64,000 bases of DNA from DAIQRJ01 sp963708795 (GTDB taxonomy: Bacteria; Actinomycetota; Actinomycetes; Propionibacteriales; DAIQRJ01): assembly GCA_963708795.1 (NCBI GenBank), contig CAVPUH010000006.1, positions 1 to 64,000 of the forward strand, read 5' to 3'. Positions 8,195 to 16,039 of the stretch are shown here, piece by piece. The notes below the pieces were generated by a model, which saw nothing but the letters and a program-made list of their open reading frames with translations, made no database searches and had not been told where the DNA came from. Numbering within the stretch: position 1 is the stretch's first letter; every line of letters starts with the position of its first letter. A program made the position numbers and the translations under genes.

Positions 8195-8397
8195 ATCGGG
8201 AGCGTATCGCCGGCGATCGCGACCAACAGGCCGACCAGGTCGCCGGTCTGCTTCAGACGAGCCTCGGCGCACCCCTCGCCGGAAGCCAGAACTGGGGCCA
8301 GATCGGGACCACCGGCCCCGAAACCATGAACGAAACCGGCCGGATCGGTACTTGCACGCACGTCGGCGCACGCTCAAACCGAGAAGCCGCCTACCTC

Positions 8398-8441
8398 GGG
8401 GGTCAGGGGGTCGCAGGTTCGAATCCTGTCAGCCCGAACAA
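8398..8441 (+). repeat. att copy 2
   Basis: Direct repeat of tRNA-Pro bases from the anticodon loop to the 3' end, with GGTTCGAATCC instead of GGTTCAAATCC and GAACAA at the end. The sequence upstream (ctcaaaccgagaagccgcctacc) does not form the 5' half of a tRNA, so this is an attachment scar, not a second tRNA gene. Confidence 0.85.
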
Positions 8442-8746
8442 GCGCACAACAGCAAGGCCCCAGGTCAACGACCCTGCTCCCGCCCCACGGGAGCAGGGTC
8501 GACCACACTCAGCCCGGACGAATCGGGCCCAAACGCCGATACGCGGGATCGTGTCTCTTGCGCCAACGCCATCTGACGTCGCCTGTTGCACGTGAGACCA
8601 CGGACATACGATCAACGGCTGCTCCACGACGCAGCGATCTGCGCCGTCGCTCTCGCGCTGACCATCGGCGCCCGGGCCTTGATCGTTCGCGCGATCAGGC
8701 ATGGCCAGGTCAAGGCACCAATAAGGCGCGAGGCTCATAGCCGGAG
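8442..8746. other. Gene-free left end of element B
   Basis: After att copy 2 come the conserved hairpin (8471-8499) and about 240 bases without a convincing gene. An open frame on the minus strand runs from the permease remnant through this region into the att copy, ending GLTGFEPATP, but it has no family resemblance there. Confidence 0.4.
8471..8499. terminator. Conserved hairpin next to att copy 2
   Basis: Same 12-bp stem as at 3171: ACCCTGCTCCCG (8471-8482), CCCCA loop, CGGGAGCAGGGT (8488-8499). It is identical in stem and loop although the bases between it and the att copy have diverged, which suggests selection or recent common origin. Confidence 0.55.
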
Positions 8747-10029
8747 TCACCGAACCTGCTGCGGATTCTCCTTGTGTGATTGTTGGTGCTGCAGGATGGC
8801 CCGGGCGAGGAGGCCGACGGCGAGGACGCCGAGGCCGGTGAGCACGCTGCGTCACCGGGAGGGTGGCCACCAGCACCAAACAGCCGGCCAGTCCCACCGC
8901 GGCGACGGGGCGCCGCCATCTCCGCGCGCGGCCAGGCAGCGTCCAGGCGCTGAGGTTCGCGATCGCGTAGTAGATCAGGACACACACACTGGAGAACCCG
9001 ATCACCCCGCGGACGTCGGCCACGCTGACCACGAAGATCACCACCAGCCCGAGCAGCAGCTCCGCCCGGTGCGGTACCGCGAACCGCGGATGCACCGCAG
9101 CCAACCATCCGGGCAGCTCCCGGTCACGAGCCATCGCCAACGTCGTCCGGCCCACGCCCGCCATCAGGCTCAGCAGCACGCCCAGGCTCGCAGCGACTGC
9201 ACCCAGCTGGACCAGTGGTGCGAGCGCATGCAGTGAACCAACCTGCACCGCGTCCTGTAAGGGCGCGATGCTCGCCGCGACACCGTCCGCGCCGAGAACG
9301 AGCAGCACGCTGATCCCGACCAGCGCATAGACCACGACCACGATCCCCAACGCCAGCGGCACCGCACGCGGGATCGTCCGGGAAGGGTCCCGGACCTCTT
9401 CGCCAAGGGTCGCGATTCGGGCGTAGCCGGCGAAGGCGAAGAACAACAACCCAGCGGCCTGCAGCACCCCATACGTGCTGGTCACGGTGAGCGGGGACAG
9501 CCTGGCCGGGTCGGTTTCTCCGCCAGCCAGCGAGCCGACCACCACCACGCCCAAGACCAGCAGAGTTACCGTCACCAGCACCCGGGTCGCCGCAGCGGTC
9601 TTCTTCACTCCCCGGTAGTTGCACCGCCGTCAACACCGCCGCCGCCAGCACCGCCGCCACCCGCGGGTGCCCCGGCCACGCGTACGCACCGGCCGTCAAC
9701 GCCATCGCCGCGCAACTGGCGGTCTTGCCTACCACGAACCCCCACCCGGCGAGGAACCCCCACGTCGGGCTGAGCTGTCGGCGGCCATACACATAGGTGC
9801 CGCCGGCCAGCGGATACACCGCCGCGAGCTGAGCACTCGACGTGGCGTTGCAATAGGCCACCATCGCAGCGACCCCCAGCGCCAACACCAGTCCAGCACC
9901 AGCCGCCGCGGCCGCCGGACCGAACGCCGCGAAAACGCCAGCACCCAGCATCGCCCCCAACCCAACCAGCACCGCGTCGCCTAGACCGAGCTCACGACTC
10001 AGCGCGACAGGGGCACCCGGAGTAGACAC
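8747..10029 (-). pseudogene. Amino-acid permease (APC superfamily), broken by two frameshifts
   Basis: The start reads LGLGDAVLVGLGAMLGAGVF, the typical TM1 of APC-family amino-acid/polyamine permeases. Further segments are FLAGWGFVVGKTASCAAMAL, GLLFFAFAGYARIATLGEEV, and ARDRELPGWLAAVHPRF, then a final helix. Near 9610 the frame moves by one base (GCGGTGCAACTACCGGGG, where GTCAACTACCGGGGA is expected). Near 8850 a second extra base precedes the last helix, which then reads SVLTGLGVLAVGLLARAIL to TGA at 8747. Total length is two over a multiple of three. About 12 membrane helices can be counted when joined. Either a pseudogene or a sequencing artefact; cargo status in a degenerate element favours decay. 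Confidence 0.75.
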
Positions 10030-10269
10030 TCACACATCGTCCCGCACAGAGAGCCGGCCGGCGATCGAGGCGCCCCGTCGGCGGACCGCGCAGAAGAGAT
10101 CTCAGCCAGAACCAGAACAAGACCCGATGGGAGCTGATCCCATCCCGGGGCGAAGTTGCCGGTGGCATGGGGAGATCGGTCATTGACCGGCACCCTTGGC
10201 GAGGCCGCCGACATGGCCAGTCGTGTGCCTGGCCGATGGCCCCCGCGCGGACCTGGCGTGGCGGCGCGC

Positions 10270-10968
10270 TCAGTCAGGTATCGGGAGCAGATGCAGGAGC
10301 GCGTGCCCCAGGCCTGTCCGGAACGCCGCCAACTCGTGTCCCCCCTCGTCCTCGCGGTGGACTAGGTCCATCCCAGCGTCATCGGCTCGCGCCCAGAAGT
10401 CTCTGTTGCAGCGCAGGAGGTCGGGGCGGTCATTCTTCCCGGCCTGCATCCACAGGCGGGGGCGCCGTGAGGCCAGGACCTCGGCGACCACCTCGCTCCC
10501 GGACAGGTGCAGCTCGTCTCCGGGCCACCACAGGGCGGCGGAACCGGTGGCCACCGCGCCGAATAGATCCGGCCGCCGACACGCCACGTGAAGGGCCGCG
10601 TTGCCACCAAGGCTGTGCCCTACGACAGCCACGCGCGACGGGGCCATCGGCAAGAACGACCGCCCTTCGAGGAACTGCTGTAGCGAGTCGACGAACCTGG
10701 TCAGCATGGCGGGATCGGTCAGCGACGCCACCCGCGTCGGACCACGACTGGTAGAGCCTTCGATCGACTCGATGTAGATCGTCGTCAGCGGCCCGATGGT
10801 CCCGTCGTCCTGCAACGACCGGATCGTGCCGGGCATGCCTTCGTCGATCATGGGCGTCCCGTCGAAGAACAACGCCATGGCCGCCGCATCCGAAACCACT
10901 GGCGAGGCGGCCCGCTGCACCGAGAGGACAGTCCCGTCGCCGAAGGTGTATCGATCCACGACTCGCAC
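10270..10968 (-). CDS. Alpha/beta hydrolase, putative esterase (Fes/esterase D-like)
   Basis: The 232-residue product has the nucleophile elbow GHSLGG (about residues 116-121), with likely acid Asp in GKNDRPDLL and catalytic His in DEGGHELAAF, an order typical of the enterochelin-esterase-like family. The N-terminal half reads ALFFDGTPMIDEGM and IYIESIEGSTSRGPT, where such enzymes carry the oxyanion region and ligand loop. GTG 10968 is the first start; GTG at 10959 (VDRYTFG) is better spaced from GAGAAGG and may be the real one. Substrate unknown. Confidence 0.75.
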   Translation of the reverse strand: MRVVDRYTFGDGTVLSVQRAASPVVSDAAAMALFFDGTPMIDEGMPGTIRSLQDDGTIGPLTTIYIESIEGSTSRGPTRVASLTDPAMLTRFVDSLQQFLEGRSFLPMAPSRVAVVGHSLGGNAALHVACRRPDLFGAVATGSAALWWPGDELHLSGSEVVAEVLASRRPRLWMQAGKNDRPDLLRCNRDFWARADDAGMDLVHREDEGGHELAAFRTGLGHALLHLLPIPD

Positions 10969-11171
10969 CCTTCTCGAGAGTTGTGCGCCGGGTCACTTGC
11001 CGCCAGTTCTAGCAGGTCTCTGGTCGGCATGGCGCACATCCCTCTGGACCCAAACAGGGGCGGCGTCAAAACGGGGGCTACACCTCGGCTGAACTGTTCG
11101 GGCGGATTGTGCGTGTACATCGCAGAGGGCCTCGGCTTGCACCGAGCCACACGTTAAAGGCAGGTCAGGAC

Positions 11172-11603
11172 ATGTCATCGCATACTCGGGCAACCGGTTC
11201 ACTCCGATGGGTCGGTGTCAGCCACCGCACACTGATGGCCTGGCGACTACTTAGTGCGATCATGCTGCTGGTGATGGGCGGGATCCATCTGTACCTCGTG
11301 TTCGACGGCGTAGGCGGCTCGCTTGGCGTGCTGTTCGTGCTCAACGCGGTTGGCGCGCTCGTGCTGGCAATCGCAATCATCGTGCTGCGTGGGCGGCTCC
11401 TGTCGCTGGCAACGGGGCTGAGCCTGCTGTTCATGGTGGGCACGCTGCTTGCGCTGGTGCTCGCGCTGACCGTGGGGCTGTTTGGCATTCACGAGGTATT
11501 GAGCTTCACGCTGGTGCCCACCACGCTGGTGGTGGAGTCCATCGGCACGATCATCCTGGCAGTAACCGTCGCGCTGGTGTTGCGGTCGCGACGAGCACCC
11601 TGA
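11172..11603 (+). CDS. Small integral membrane protein, four predicted helices
   Basis: The 143-residue product starts at ATG 11172 after GGTCAGGA. Hydrophobic segments are LLSAIMLLVMGGIHLYLVF, LGVLFVLNAVGALVLAIAII, GLSLLFMVGTLLALVLALTV and LVVESIGTIILAVTVALVL, joined by short loops, with an Arg-rich C-terminus (RSRRAP). No known family is recognised with confidence. It is transcribed away from the esterase, so the 200 bases between them hold both promoters. Confidence 0.7.
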   Translation: MSSHTRATGSLRWVGVSHRTLMAWRLLSAIMLLVMGGIHLYLVFDGVGGSLGVLFVLNAVGALVLAIAIIVLRGRLLSLATGLSLLFMVGTLLALVLALTVGLFGIHEVLSFTLVPTTLVVESIGTIILAVTVALVLRSRRAP

Positions 11604-11648
11604 CGGCGCACTGACCGGCAACTTCACACCTTGCGCCCATGGCACTGA

Positions 11649-11894
11649 TCATCGGTTGCGCCGATCGAAGCCCGCTGCAGGAACGCTCATCCTCGACGAG
11701 GATCCCCACACTGACCCGGTAGTCGGTGAGGGAAGCCTGGATTCAACGTGACGGACCACGATGCGCTCGACGAACATCGGGACGAAATCGCGGATGGGTC
11801 GACCGTCGAACTCCGCCAGCGCGGCGTCGACGCGTCGCGCGACGTCATCTGGGTCGAGCTCTGGATGCAGCCCAGAATCACCGGCACACCACAA
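11649..11894 (-). pseudogene. Remnant of a small three-helix-bundle-type protein
   Basis: The reading frame contains LDPDDVARRVDAALAEFDG followed by RPIRDFVPMFVERIVVRHV, which resembles the small actinobacterial three-helix-bundle dimerization proteins (pattern FP..D...V...A..EF.G.PIRDFVPVLVE). There is no ATG or GTG with a ribosome site, and a stop lies just upstream in frame, so the N-terminus is missing or shifted. The 3' part becomes low-complexity. Family identity is tentative. Confidence 0.35.
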
Positions 11895-12320
11895 CGGCAG
11901 CTGTCATCAGAAACTCGCGTCCAACGTCGCCGGGCAGCCAATGGTGCAGCCAAGCCGGGTGACCAACGGGCGAACTCATCCGAACCGCACGGACGGATTC
12001 AGGCTCGGCAACCGCGCCGACGGCCCGCAGGCCAACCTCCGTGAACGACCTGCTCATCTTGTGACCAGGCGGGCACGGGTACAAGCCCCTCGTCGGCGCG
12101 TGTCTGGCCTCCTCGCACCGCGTCCAGGGCGGCGTTGGCCGTCACGTCGCGATCTTCGACCCTCGACCCGGTGTGCTCCTGGCCTGGGTGATCTGGGGAC
12201 GAGGGGAATCCAGAGAATCGCGCCAAACACGCGCTAAGAAGCGAGCGAACCCAGCACAGAACTGCCCTGATCCAGACTCCCCTGCGCGTCTGCGCGCTGA
12301 GAAGGACTGGGCCCCGATCT
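11895..12320. other. Stretch without recognisable genes before att copy 3
   Basis: Short frames on both strands have no family resemblance and no ribosome sites. The composition is slightly less GC-rich near 12220-12260 (gcgctaagaagcgagcgaac). It is probably decayed element B material. Confidence 0.4.
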
Positions 12321-12362
12321 GGGGTCAGGGGTCGCAGGTTCAAATCCTGTCAGCCCGACCAA
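12321..12362 (+). repeat. att copy 3, right end of the tandem island
   Basis: GGGGTCAGGGGTCGCAGGTT followed by CAAATCCTGTCAGCCCGACC and AA repeats the tRNA-Pro 3' end, two G's shorter in its G-runs than copy 1. Downstream bases (ccgcacaatcggcatacccgc) match those after copy 1 (ccgcacatcacgacatacccgc) better than those after copy 2, so copy 1 and copy 3 flanks share the more recent origin. Confidence 0.82.
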
Positions 12363-12392
12363 CCGCACAATCGGCATACCCGCAGGTCACAC

Positions 12393-12420
12393 ACCCTGCT
12401 CCCGCCCCCGGGAGCAGGCT
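12393..12420. terminator. Conserved hairpin next to att copy 3
   Basis: ACCCTGCTCCCG (12393-12404) and CGGGAGCAGGCT form the same stem as at 3171 and 8471, with a shortened C loop and one changed base near the foot of the right arm. About 160 bases of gene-free DNA follow before the next gene. Confidence 0.5.
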
Positions 12421-12579
12421 CGACCAGCGCCGAGCCCGTCGGCTGGGGACCGGGGCGGCTGACGCCGTCGTTCCGATCTTTGATCCACGACCCGGCCACT
12501 GCCAGCCGAATGACGTCCTACCAGAGCGGCAGGTTGCGAGACTTCAACCTGAGGGCATCGCACATCAGAGGAGGGTCCG

Positions 12580-13161
12580 ATGGGCAAGGTAGTCATGAAC
12601 AGCTCCGTGTCGGTGGACGGCTTCATCGCGGACGAGAACGACCAGCCCGGACCCCTGTTCGACTGGTTGATCAGCGGTGACGTGCCGTTGGACGAGACCG
12701 GCGTGCTGAAGGTGTCGCAGACGTCGTACGACCACACCCGGCCGTACTGGGACCAGATCGGGACGACTCTCGTCGGCCGGCACGTGTTCGACATCACGGA
12801 TGGCTGGGACGGCCAGCCTCCGGGTGGGATCGACCACGTGGTCGTCGTGACGCATCGGCCGGAGCCCGATGGCTGGGACCCCGAGGCACCGTTTCACTTC
12901 GTCGACGGCATCGAGGCAGCCATGGCCAAGGCGCAGGAGCTTGCGGGCGACCGAATCGTCGAGGTCGCCGCTGGCGACGTCGGTGGCCAGGTGTTCGCCG
13001 CGGGCCTGATCGACGAGGTGCGCATGGACCTCGTGCCCGTCGTCTTCGGATCCGGCAAGCGCTACTTCGGGTCGGTCCACGCGCAGCACTTGTTGGAGGA
13101 TCCTGACGTCGTGATTCAGGGCAACCGGGTGGTTCACCTGCGCTATCGGGTACGCCGCTGA
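12580..13161 (+). CDS. Dihydrofolate reductase-like (RibD C-terminal domain) oxidoreductase
   Basis: A 193-residue protein of the RibD_C/DHFR-like fold, predicted NAD(P)H-dependent reductase of unknown substrate. It opens MGKVVMNSSVSVDGFIADEN, the family start, with TTLVGRHVFDITDGW in the middle and the nucleotide-site segment DVGGQVFAAGLIDEVRMDLV, then PVVFGSGKRYFG near the end. A strong ribosome site (GAGGAGGG) lies eight bases before ATG 12580. A second member of the same fold is at 18365. It lies just outside the island and runs toward the MerR–VOC gene. Confidence 0.88.
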   Translation: MGKVVMNSSVSVDGFIADENDQPGPLFDWLISGDVPLDETGVLKVSQTSYDHTRPYWDQIGTTLVGRHVFDITDGWDGQPPGGIDHVVVVTHRPEPDGWDPEAPFHFVDGIEAAMAKAQELAGDRIVEVAAGDVGGQVFAAGLIDEVRMDLVPVVFGSGKRYFGSVHAQHLLEDPDVVIQGNRVVHLRYRVRR

Positions 13162-13259
13162 CCGATCGTGAGCGGGTGGGCGAAGGAAGCCCCACCGCGA
13201 GCTGCCTGGTACGAGCATTCGCGCGGATTCACGACCGACTCCGGGCGATGGAACTCTGA

Positions 13260-13991
13260 CTAATTCGAGCTTTCCCACAGCACGGCTCGGTTTCCGACAG
13301 GGTCGGAGATGAGCGAGTGTCGGGGCATGTCCACACCGTCGGTGGGCGGATAGACCTCGAGCGCGCCACCGTCGATCGCTCGCGCATGGGTCTCCTCCAA
13401 TCCGACCACTGCCAGTCCGAACGCGGCTCGATGCCCGAAGTGTGGTTCGGCGTTCGATCGGACCCTCAGATTGAAGAATCCGATCGCGTCGCCGGTCCCG
13501 AGGACGACCTGCCGACCACCGTTGCCCCAGTCCGCGAGGGCGGTGCCGAAGACGTGACTCCAGAATGCGCTGACGGTGGCGAGTTCCTCGTCCGAATTGA
13601 CGCCGATATTCACCGTAGCGAGCCGGAAGTCTGATGCCGACCTCATGGTGTGATCCTCTTCCCCTGGGCCTTCCAGCAGTTGGCTCAAGATGCTCTCGGT
13701 CTTTCCAGTTCGCTCACGCAGAGTCGAGCGGTATCCCGTCAGCACGGCATGGCGGACCGCATCACCAGCGTCGAGAGCCTGAGCAATGAGGTCCGTGGGC
13801 AGTTCTGCCTCGCGCAGCAGCCGAACCTGCCGGGCGCGCTCGCTTTGAGCGGACGAGTACCGGCGGTAGCCCGTCTCGGGATCGACGTGAGCTGGTCGGA
13901 CGAGGCCGATGTCGTCGTAGTGGCGCAGGGTCGTGATCGACAGTCCGGTCAGCAGGGAAAATGTCCCGATCGTCATGAGTTCGTCTGACAC
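13260..13991 (-). CDS. MerR-type regulator fused to a VOC/glyoxalase-like domain
   Basis: The N-terminal 75 residues are a MerR HTH (MTIGTFSLLTGLSITTLRHY, then GYRRYSSAQSERARQVRLLR). Residues about 75-110 form the dimerization helix. From about residue 120 a VOC-like domain follows (FRLATVNIGVNSDEELATVS, WGNGGRQVVLGTGDAIGFFN, HRAAFGLAVVGLEETHARAI, ending LISDPVGNRAVLWESSN). The VOC fold is used for small-molecule binding in bleomycin-type resistance proteins, so here it may be the effector sensor; that is inference. 243 residues, no sign of damage. Confidence 0.85.
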   Translation of the reverse strand: MSDELMTIGTFSLLTGLSITTLRHYDDIGLVRPAHVDPETGYRRYSSAQSERARQVRLLREAELPTDLIAQALDAGDAVRHAVLTGYRSTLRERTGKTESILSQLLEGPGEEDHTMRSASDFRLATVNIGVNSDEELATVSAFWSHVFGTALADWGNGGRQVVLGTGDAIGFFNLRVRSNAEPHFGHRAAFGLAVVGLEETHARAIDGGALEVYPPTDGVDMPRHSLISDPVGNRAVLWESSN

Positions 13992-14124
13992 GCCGAACAG
14001 TGTGATGTCTCGGGTGACGGGAGAGTCAAGCGATCGGATGTCGATCAGCGCGAGCGGACTCCTCGCCGGCCAGTTCCCGTGCCTGTCGCCAGGAAACCCC
14101 GAACCGAATCAGCAGCGTCCGAAC

Positions 14125-15264
14125 TCATCTCAGGACGGGTTTGTCCAACGAGTCCCAGCCGTAGGCTATGGATATTCGCTCCAGAACCTCACTGGCCAAG
14201 ACCGAACCGTTGTTGCCGTTGGTCATGATCGCTGCGCCGTAACCCTTCGCCACGTGCCCCACCACGTAGGACTGGAATCCCCAGTTGGATCCGCCGTGCT
14301 CGAAGTACCAGCCTTGACCCTTCTGAGTGATCATGAAACCGACCGCGTACGGCCCGACTCCGACCGGCGTCACCATGTTCTGCACCGTCGGCCGATCCAA
14401 CACGACGGTTGATCGGCCCGCCAACGTCAGTTGCACGTCGATCACGAATCGGGCGAGGTCGGTCGGGGTCGTCCACAGGCCGGCCGCAGCCTGCTCCGCG
14501 TACACGTACCAGGGTTGACCCTCACGTTGACCGTCGCCGTCGTGCCCACGAGCGGCGTGCGCCTGGAGCTGATCGGGCAACGGCTGCTCGTAGGTGCTGT
14601 TCGTCATACCGAGCGGCGAAAGCACCCAGTCGTGCATGAGTGCGACGAACGGCATGCCGACCGTGTCGGTGAGCGCGAGTCGCTGGATCTCCACCGCACC
14701 GCCGGAGTAGTGCGACGACGTCAATGCTGGACGCACCAGGCGGACGGCGGACTGTGCCGATGGTGGTTCGCCGTCCAGCACCTGCCGGGTGGTCGGCAGC
14801 GGCGCGCCGGGCTTGTAGCCACCGAAGCCGAATCCGTCGCCGGTGCCGGACGTGTGGCTCATCAGCATGCGCGGCGTGACGGCCGGTCCACCTCCGAACG
14901 GCGTACCGGGGAGCTTCCAACTCTGCAGGATCGAGTTGACGTCCTGATCCAAGCCGAAGAGCCCCATCTGCACGGCCTTGAGCGATGCCATCGCCGCCAC
15001 CGGTTTGCTGATCGACGCGGCCTGGTAGAGGGTTCCGTCCGTCGCACGCCGCCCGGTATCGACGTCGGCCAGCCCCCACGCCATCGCCTGGTCGACCTTG
15101 AAGTCCTGGATCACCGCGATGCTCAAACTCGGCACGCGACAGTGCCCCATCAACTCCGCGATCGTGAGCGCGTCGCCGCCTTGTCGGTCGGGCGACTGGG
15201 CATGTTCGATCGTCGTGAGCTTCGACGCCACTTCCGGCGTTCGATCGGGTTGCGCGTTCGTCAT
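14125..15264 (-). CDS. Serine hydrolase of the beta-lactamase/class C family
   Basis: Penicillin-binding-like serine hydrolase (379 residues). The active-site Ser and Lys are in ASISKPVAAMA (SxxK, about residue 84), the second motif is HYSGGAVE (YSG, near residue 186), and the third is HGGSNWGFQS (HxG, near residue 325). There is no signal peptide, so it is probably cytoplasmic and more likely an esterase or peptidase than a secreted beta-lactamase. LMSHTSGTGDGFGFGGY matches the conserved LLxHTSG segment. The start is ATG 15264; a large hairpin lies 37 bases upstream. Confidence 0.88.
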   Translation of the reverse strand: MTNAQPDRTPEVASKLTTIEHAQSPDRQGGDALTIAELMGHCRVPSLSIAVIQDFKVDQAMAWGLADVDTGRRATDGTLYQAASISKPVAAMASLKAVQMGLFGLDQDVNSILQSWKLPGTPFGGGPAVTPRMLMSHTSGTGDGFGFGGYKPGAPLPTTRQVLDGEPPSAQSAVRLVRPALTSSHYSGGAVEIQRLALTDTVGMPFVALMHDWVLSPLGMTNSTYEQPLPDQLQAHAARGHDGDGQREGQPWYVYAEQAAAGLWTTPTDLARFVIDVQLTLAGRSTVVLDRPTVQNMVTPVGVGPYAVGFMITQKGQGWYFEHGGSNWGFQSYVVGHVAKGYGAAIMTNGNNGSVLASEVLERISIAYGWDSLDKPVLR

Positions 15265-15300
15265 GCTCCGGACGCTAACAGCGCGGACGAAGGGTCAGGT

Positions 15301-15356
15301 GAGATGGCAGAAGGTGTCGGTCGGCCGCCCAGCCAACCGACGGGTTCTGCCATCTC
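15301..15356. repeat. Nested hairpin with 12-bp outer stem
   Basis: GAGATGGCAGAA (15301-15312) pairs perfectly with TTCTGCCATCTC (15345-15356). Inside, GTCGGT (15316-15321) pairs with ACCGAC (15336-15341). It lies in the upstream region of the minus-strand serine hydrolase gene, so it could act in that leader or be a small palindromic element. Confidence 0.6.
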
Positions 15357-15586
15357 GAGCAGGTCGACACGACCTCATGGGGGGTCTGTCTCAGCACGCT
15401 GCTAGGTGTACGCCCGCTTCCCTTGCCTCACGCTCAACGTGAAGTTCTTCGCCGCCACCGCCGGTGCAACGGTGTCGCAACTACCGCTGGTGGTGTCGCG
15501 GCATCCGGCTTGAAGGTCGGTGAGGTTCGACGCGGGCGACATCCTTCAGAACAGCACGAGCGTGTCACGGGTGATCGATCCGAAAC

Positions 15587-15632
15587 TGCAGAACCCCGCG
15601 GTCCTGATCGGCTCGGACCGCGGCGTTCTGCA
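15587..15632. repeat. 18-bp imperfect hairpin
   Basis: TGCAGAACCCCGCGGTCC (15587-15604) pairs with GGACCGCGGCGTTCTGCA (15615-15632) with a single mismatch around a ten-base loop. It lies downstream of the aldo/keto reductase and its tail copy, and could terminate that transcript. Confidence 0.6.
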
Positions 15633-15691
15633 CTCTCGAACCGACCAACCACCGGCCGCCGGCGACCGGCGGGCCGTCGATCAGGCCCGCA

Positions 15692-16039
15692 CTAAGGGAC
15701 GATGTGCCCGGCAGCGCGGAACAGCTCGTACCACTCCGGACGCGTGAGCGGGATGTCCGAACCGAGCGCGGCGCCGGCGACGCGCTCGGAGTTGGTCGTG
15801 CCCAGGACGACCTGCATCTGCGCCGGGTGCCGCGTGATCCACGCCGTTGCGACCGGCCAGCAGTCGATCAGGCTGCCCCTACGGGACGATGTGCCCGGCA
15901 GCGCGGAACAGCTCGTACCACTCCGGACGCGTGAGCGGGATGTCCGAACCGAGCGCGGCGCCGGCGACCCGCTCGGAGTTGGTCGTGCCCAGGACGACCT
16001 GCATCTGCGCCGGGTGCCGGGTGATCCACGCCGTGGCGA
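15692..16039. repeat. Tandem duplication of the aldo/keto reductase 3' end (187-base period)
   Basis: Bases 15692-15852 repeat 15879-16039 with about four mismatches in 161 bases, including the stop codon (CTA on the plus strand in both). The bases just left of each copy also match (gaccgg...tcgatcagg), so the unit is a tandem duplication with a 187-base step. Mismatches at 15695 and three other sites show it is not brand new. The left copy encodes only about 53 C-terminal residues and has no start. Confidence 0.85.

Larger units (their letters stand above)
3096..8441. mobile_element. Integrative element A, inserted at tRNA-Pro
   Basis: Bounded by two direct copies of the tRNA-Pro 3' half (3096-3139 and 8398-8441). 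The intact tyrosine integrase sits immediately inside the left copy, the standard geometry of tRNA-targeting integrative elements. Cargo is a truncated HD-GYP/LuxR regulator, a DsrE protein, an NTF2-like protein, a lipoprotein, a broken second integrase and a GNAT enzyme. No replication, conjugation or capsid gene is seen, so it is not self-transmissible as it stands and may be a remnant or a satellite. Confidence 0.72.
8442..12362. mobile_element. Integrative element B (integrase lost), tandem to element A
   Basis: Bounded by att copies 2 and 3. It contains a broken APC permease, an alpha/beta esterase, a four-helix membrane protein and a small remnant, and no intact integrase. Past att copy 3 the sequence GGCTGGGGACCGG (about 12440) resembles the integrase 3' end found after att copy 1 (GGCTGGGGACCAG), hinting at a third, largely deleted insertion. 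The array would follow from repeated integration into the same tRNA end. Confidence 0.6.
15265..15691. other. Gene-free region containing two long hairpins
   Basis: About 430 bases separate the serine hydrolase from the aldo/keto reductase. No coding frame has family resemblance. It holds the inverted repeats at 15301-15356 and 15587-15632, described separately, and the left part of the 187-base tandem duplication. Confidence 0.5.

Noticed and set aside
8161..8361. 66-residue minus-strand frame (GFVHGFGAGGPDLAPVL)
   Set aside because: Overlaps the GNAT start, has no ribosome site and no recognised family; may be decayed coding DNA but cannot be supported.
8398..8441. Second tRNA-Pro gene
   Set aside because: Only the 3' half is present; no D-arm or 5' acceptor strand precedes it. 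The same holds for 12321-12362.
10126..10144. Small hairpin GATGGGA/TCCCATC as terminator of the permease or esterase
   Set aside because: Seven-bp stem located upstream of the permease start and downstream of the esterase only loosely; too weak to call.
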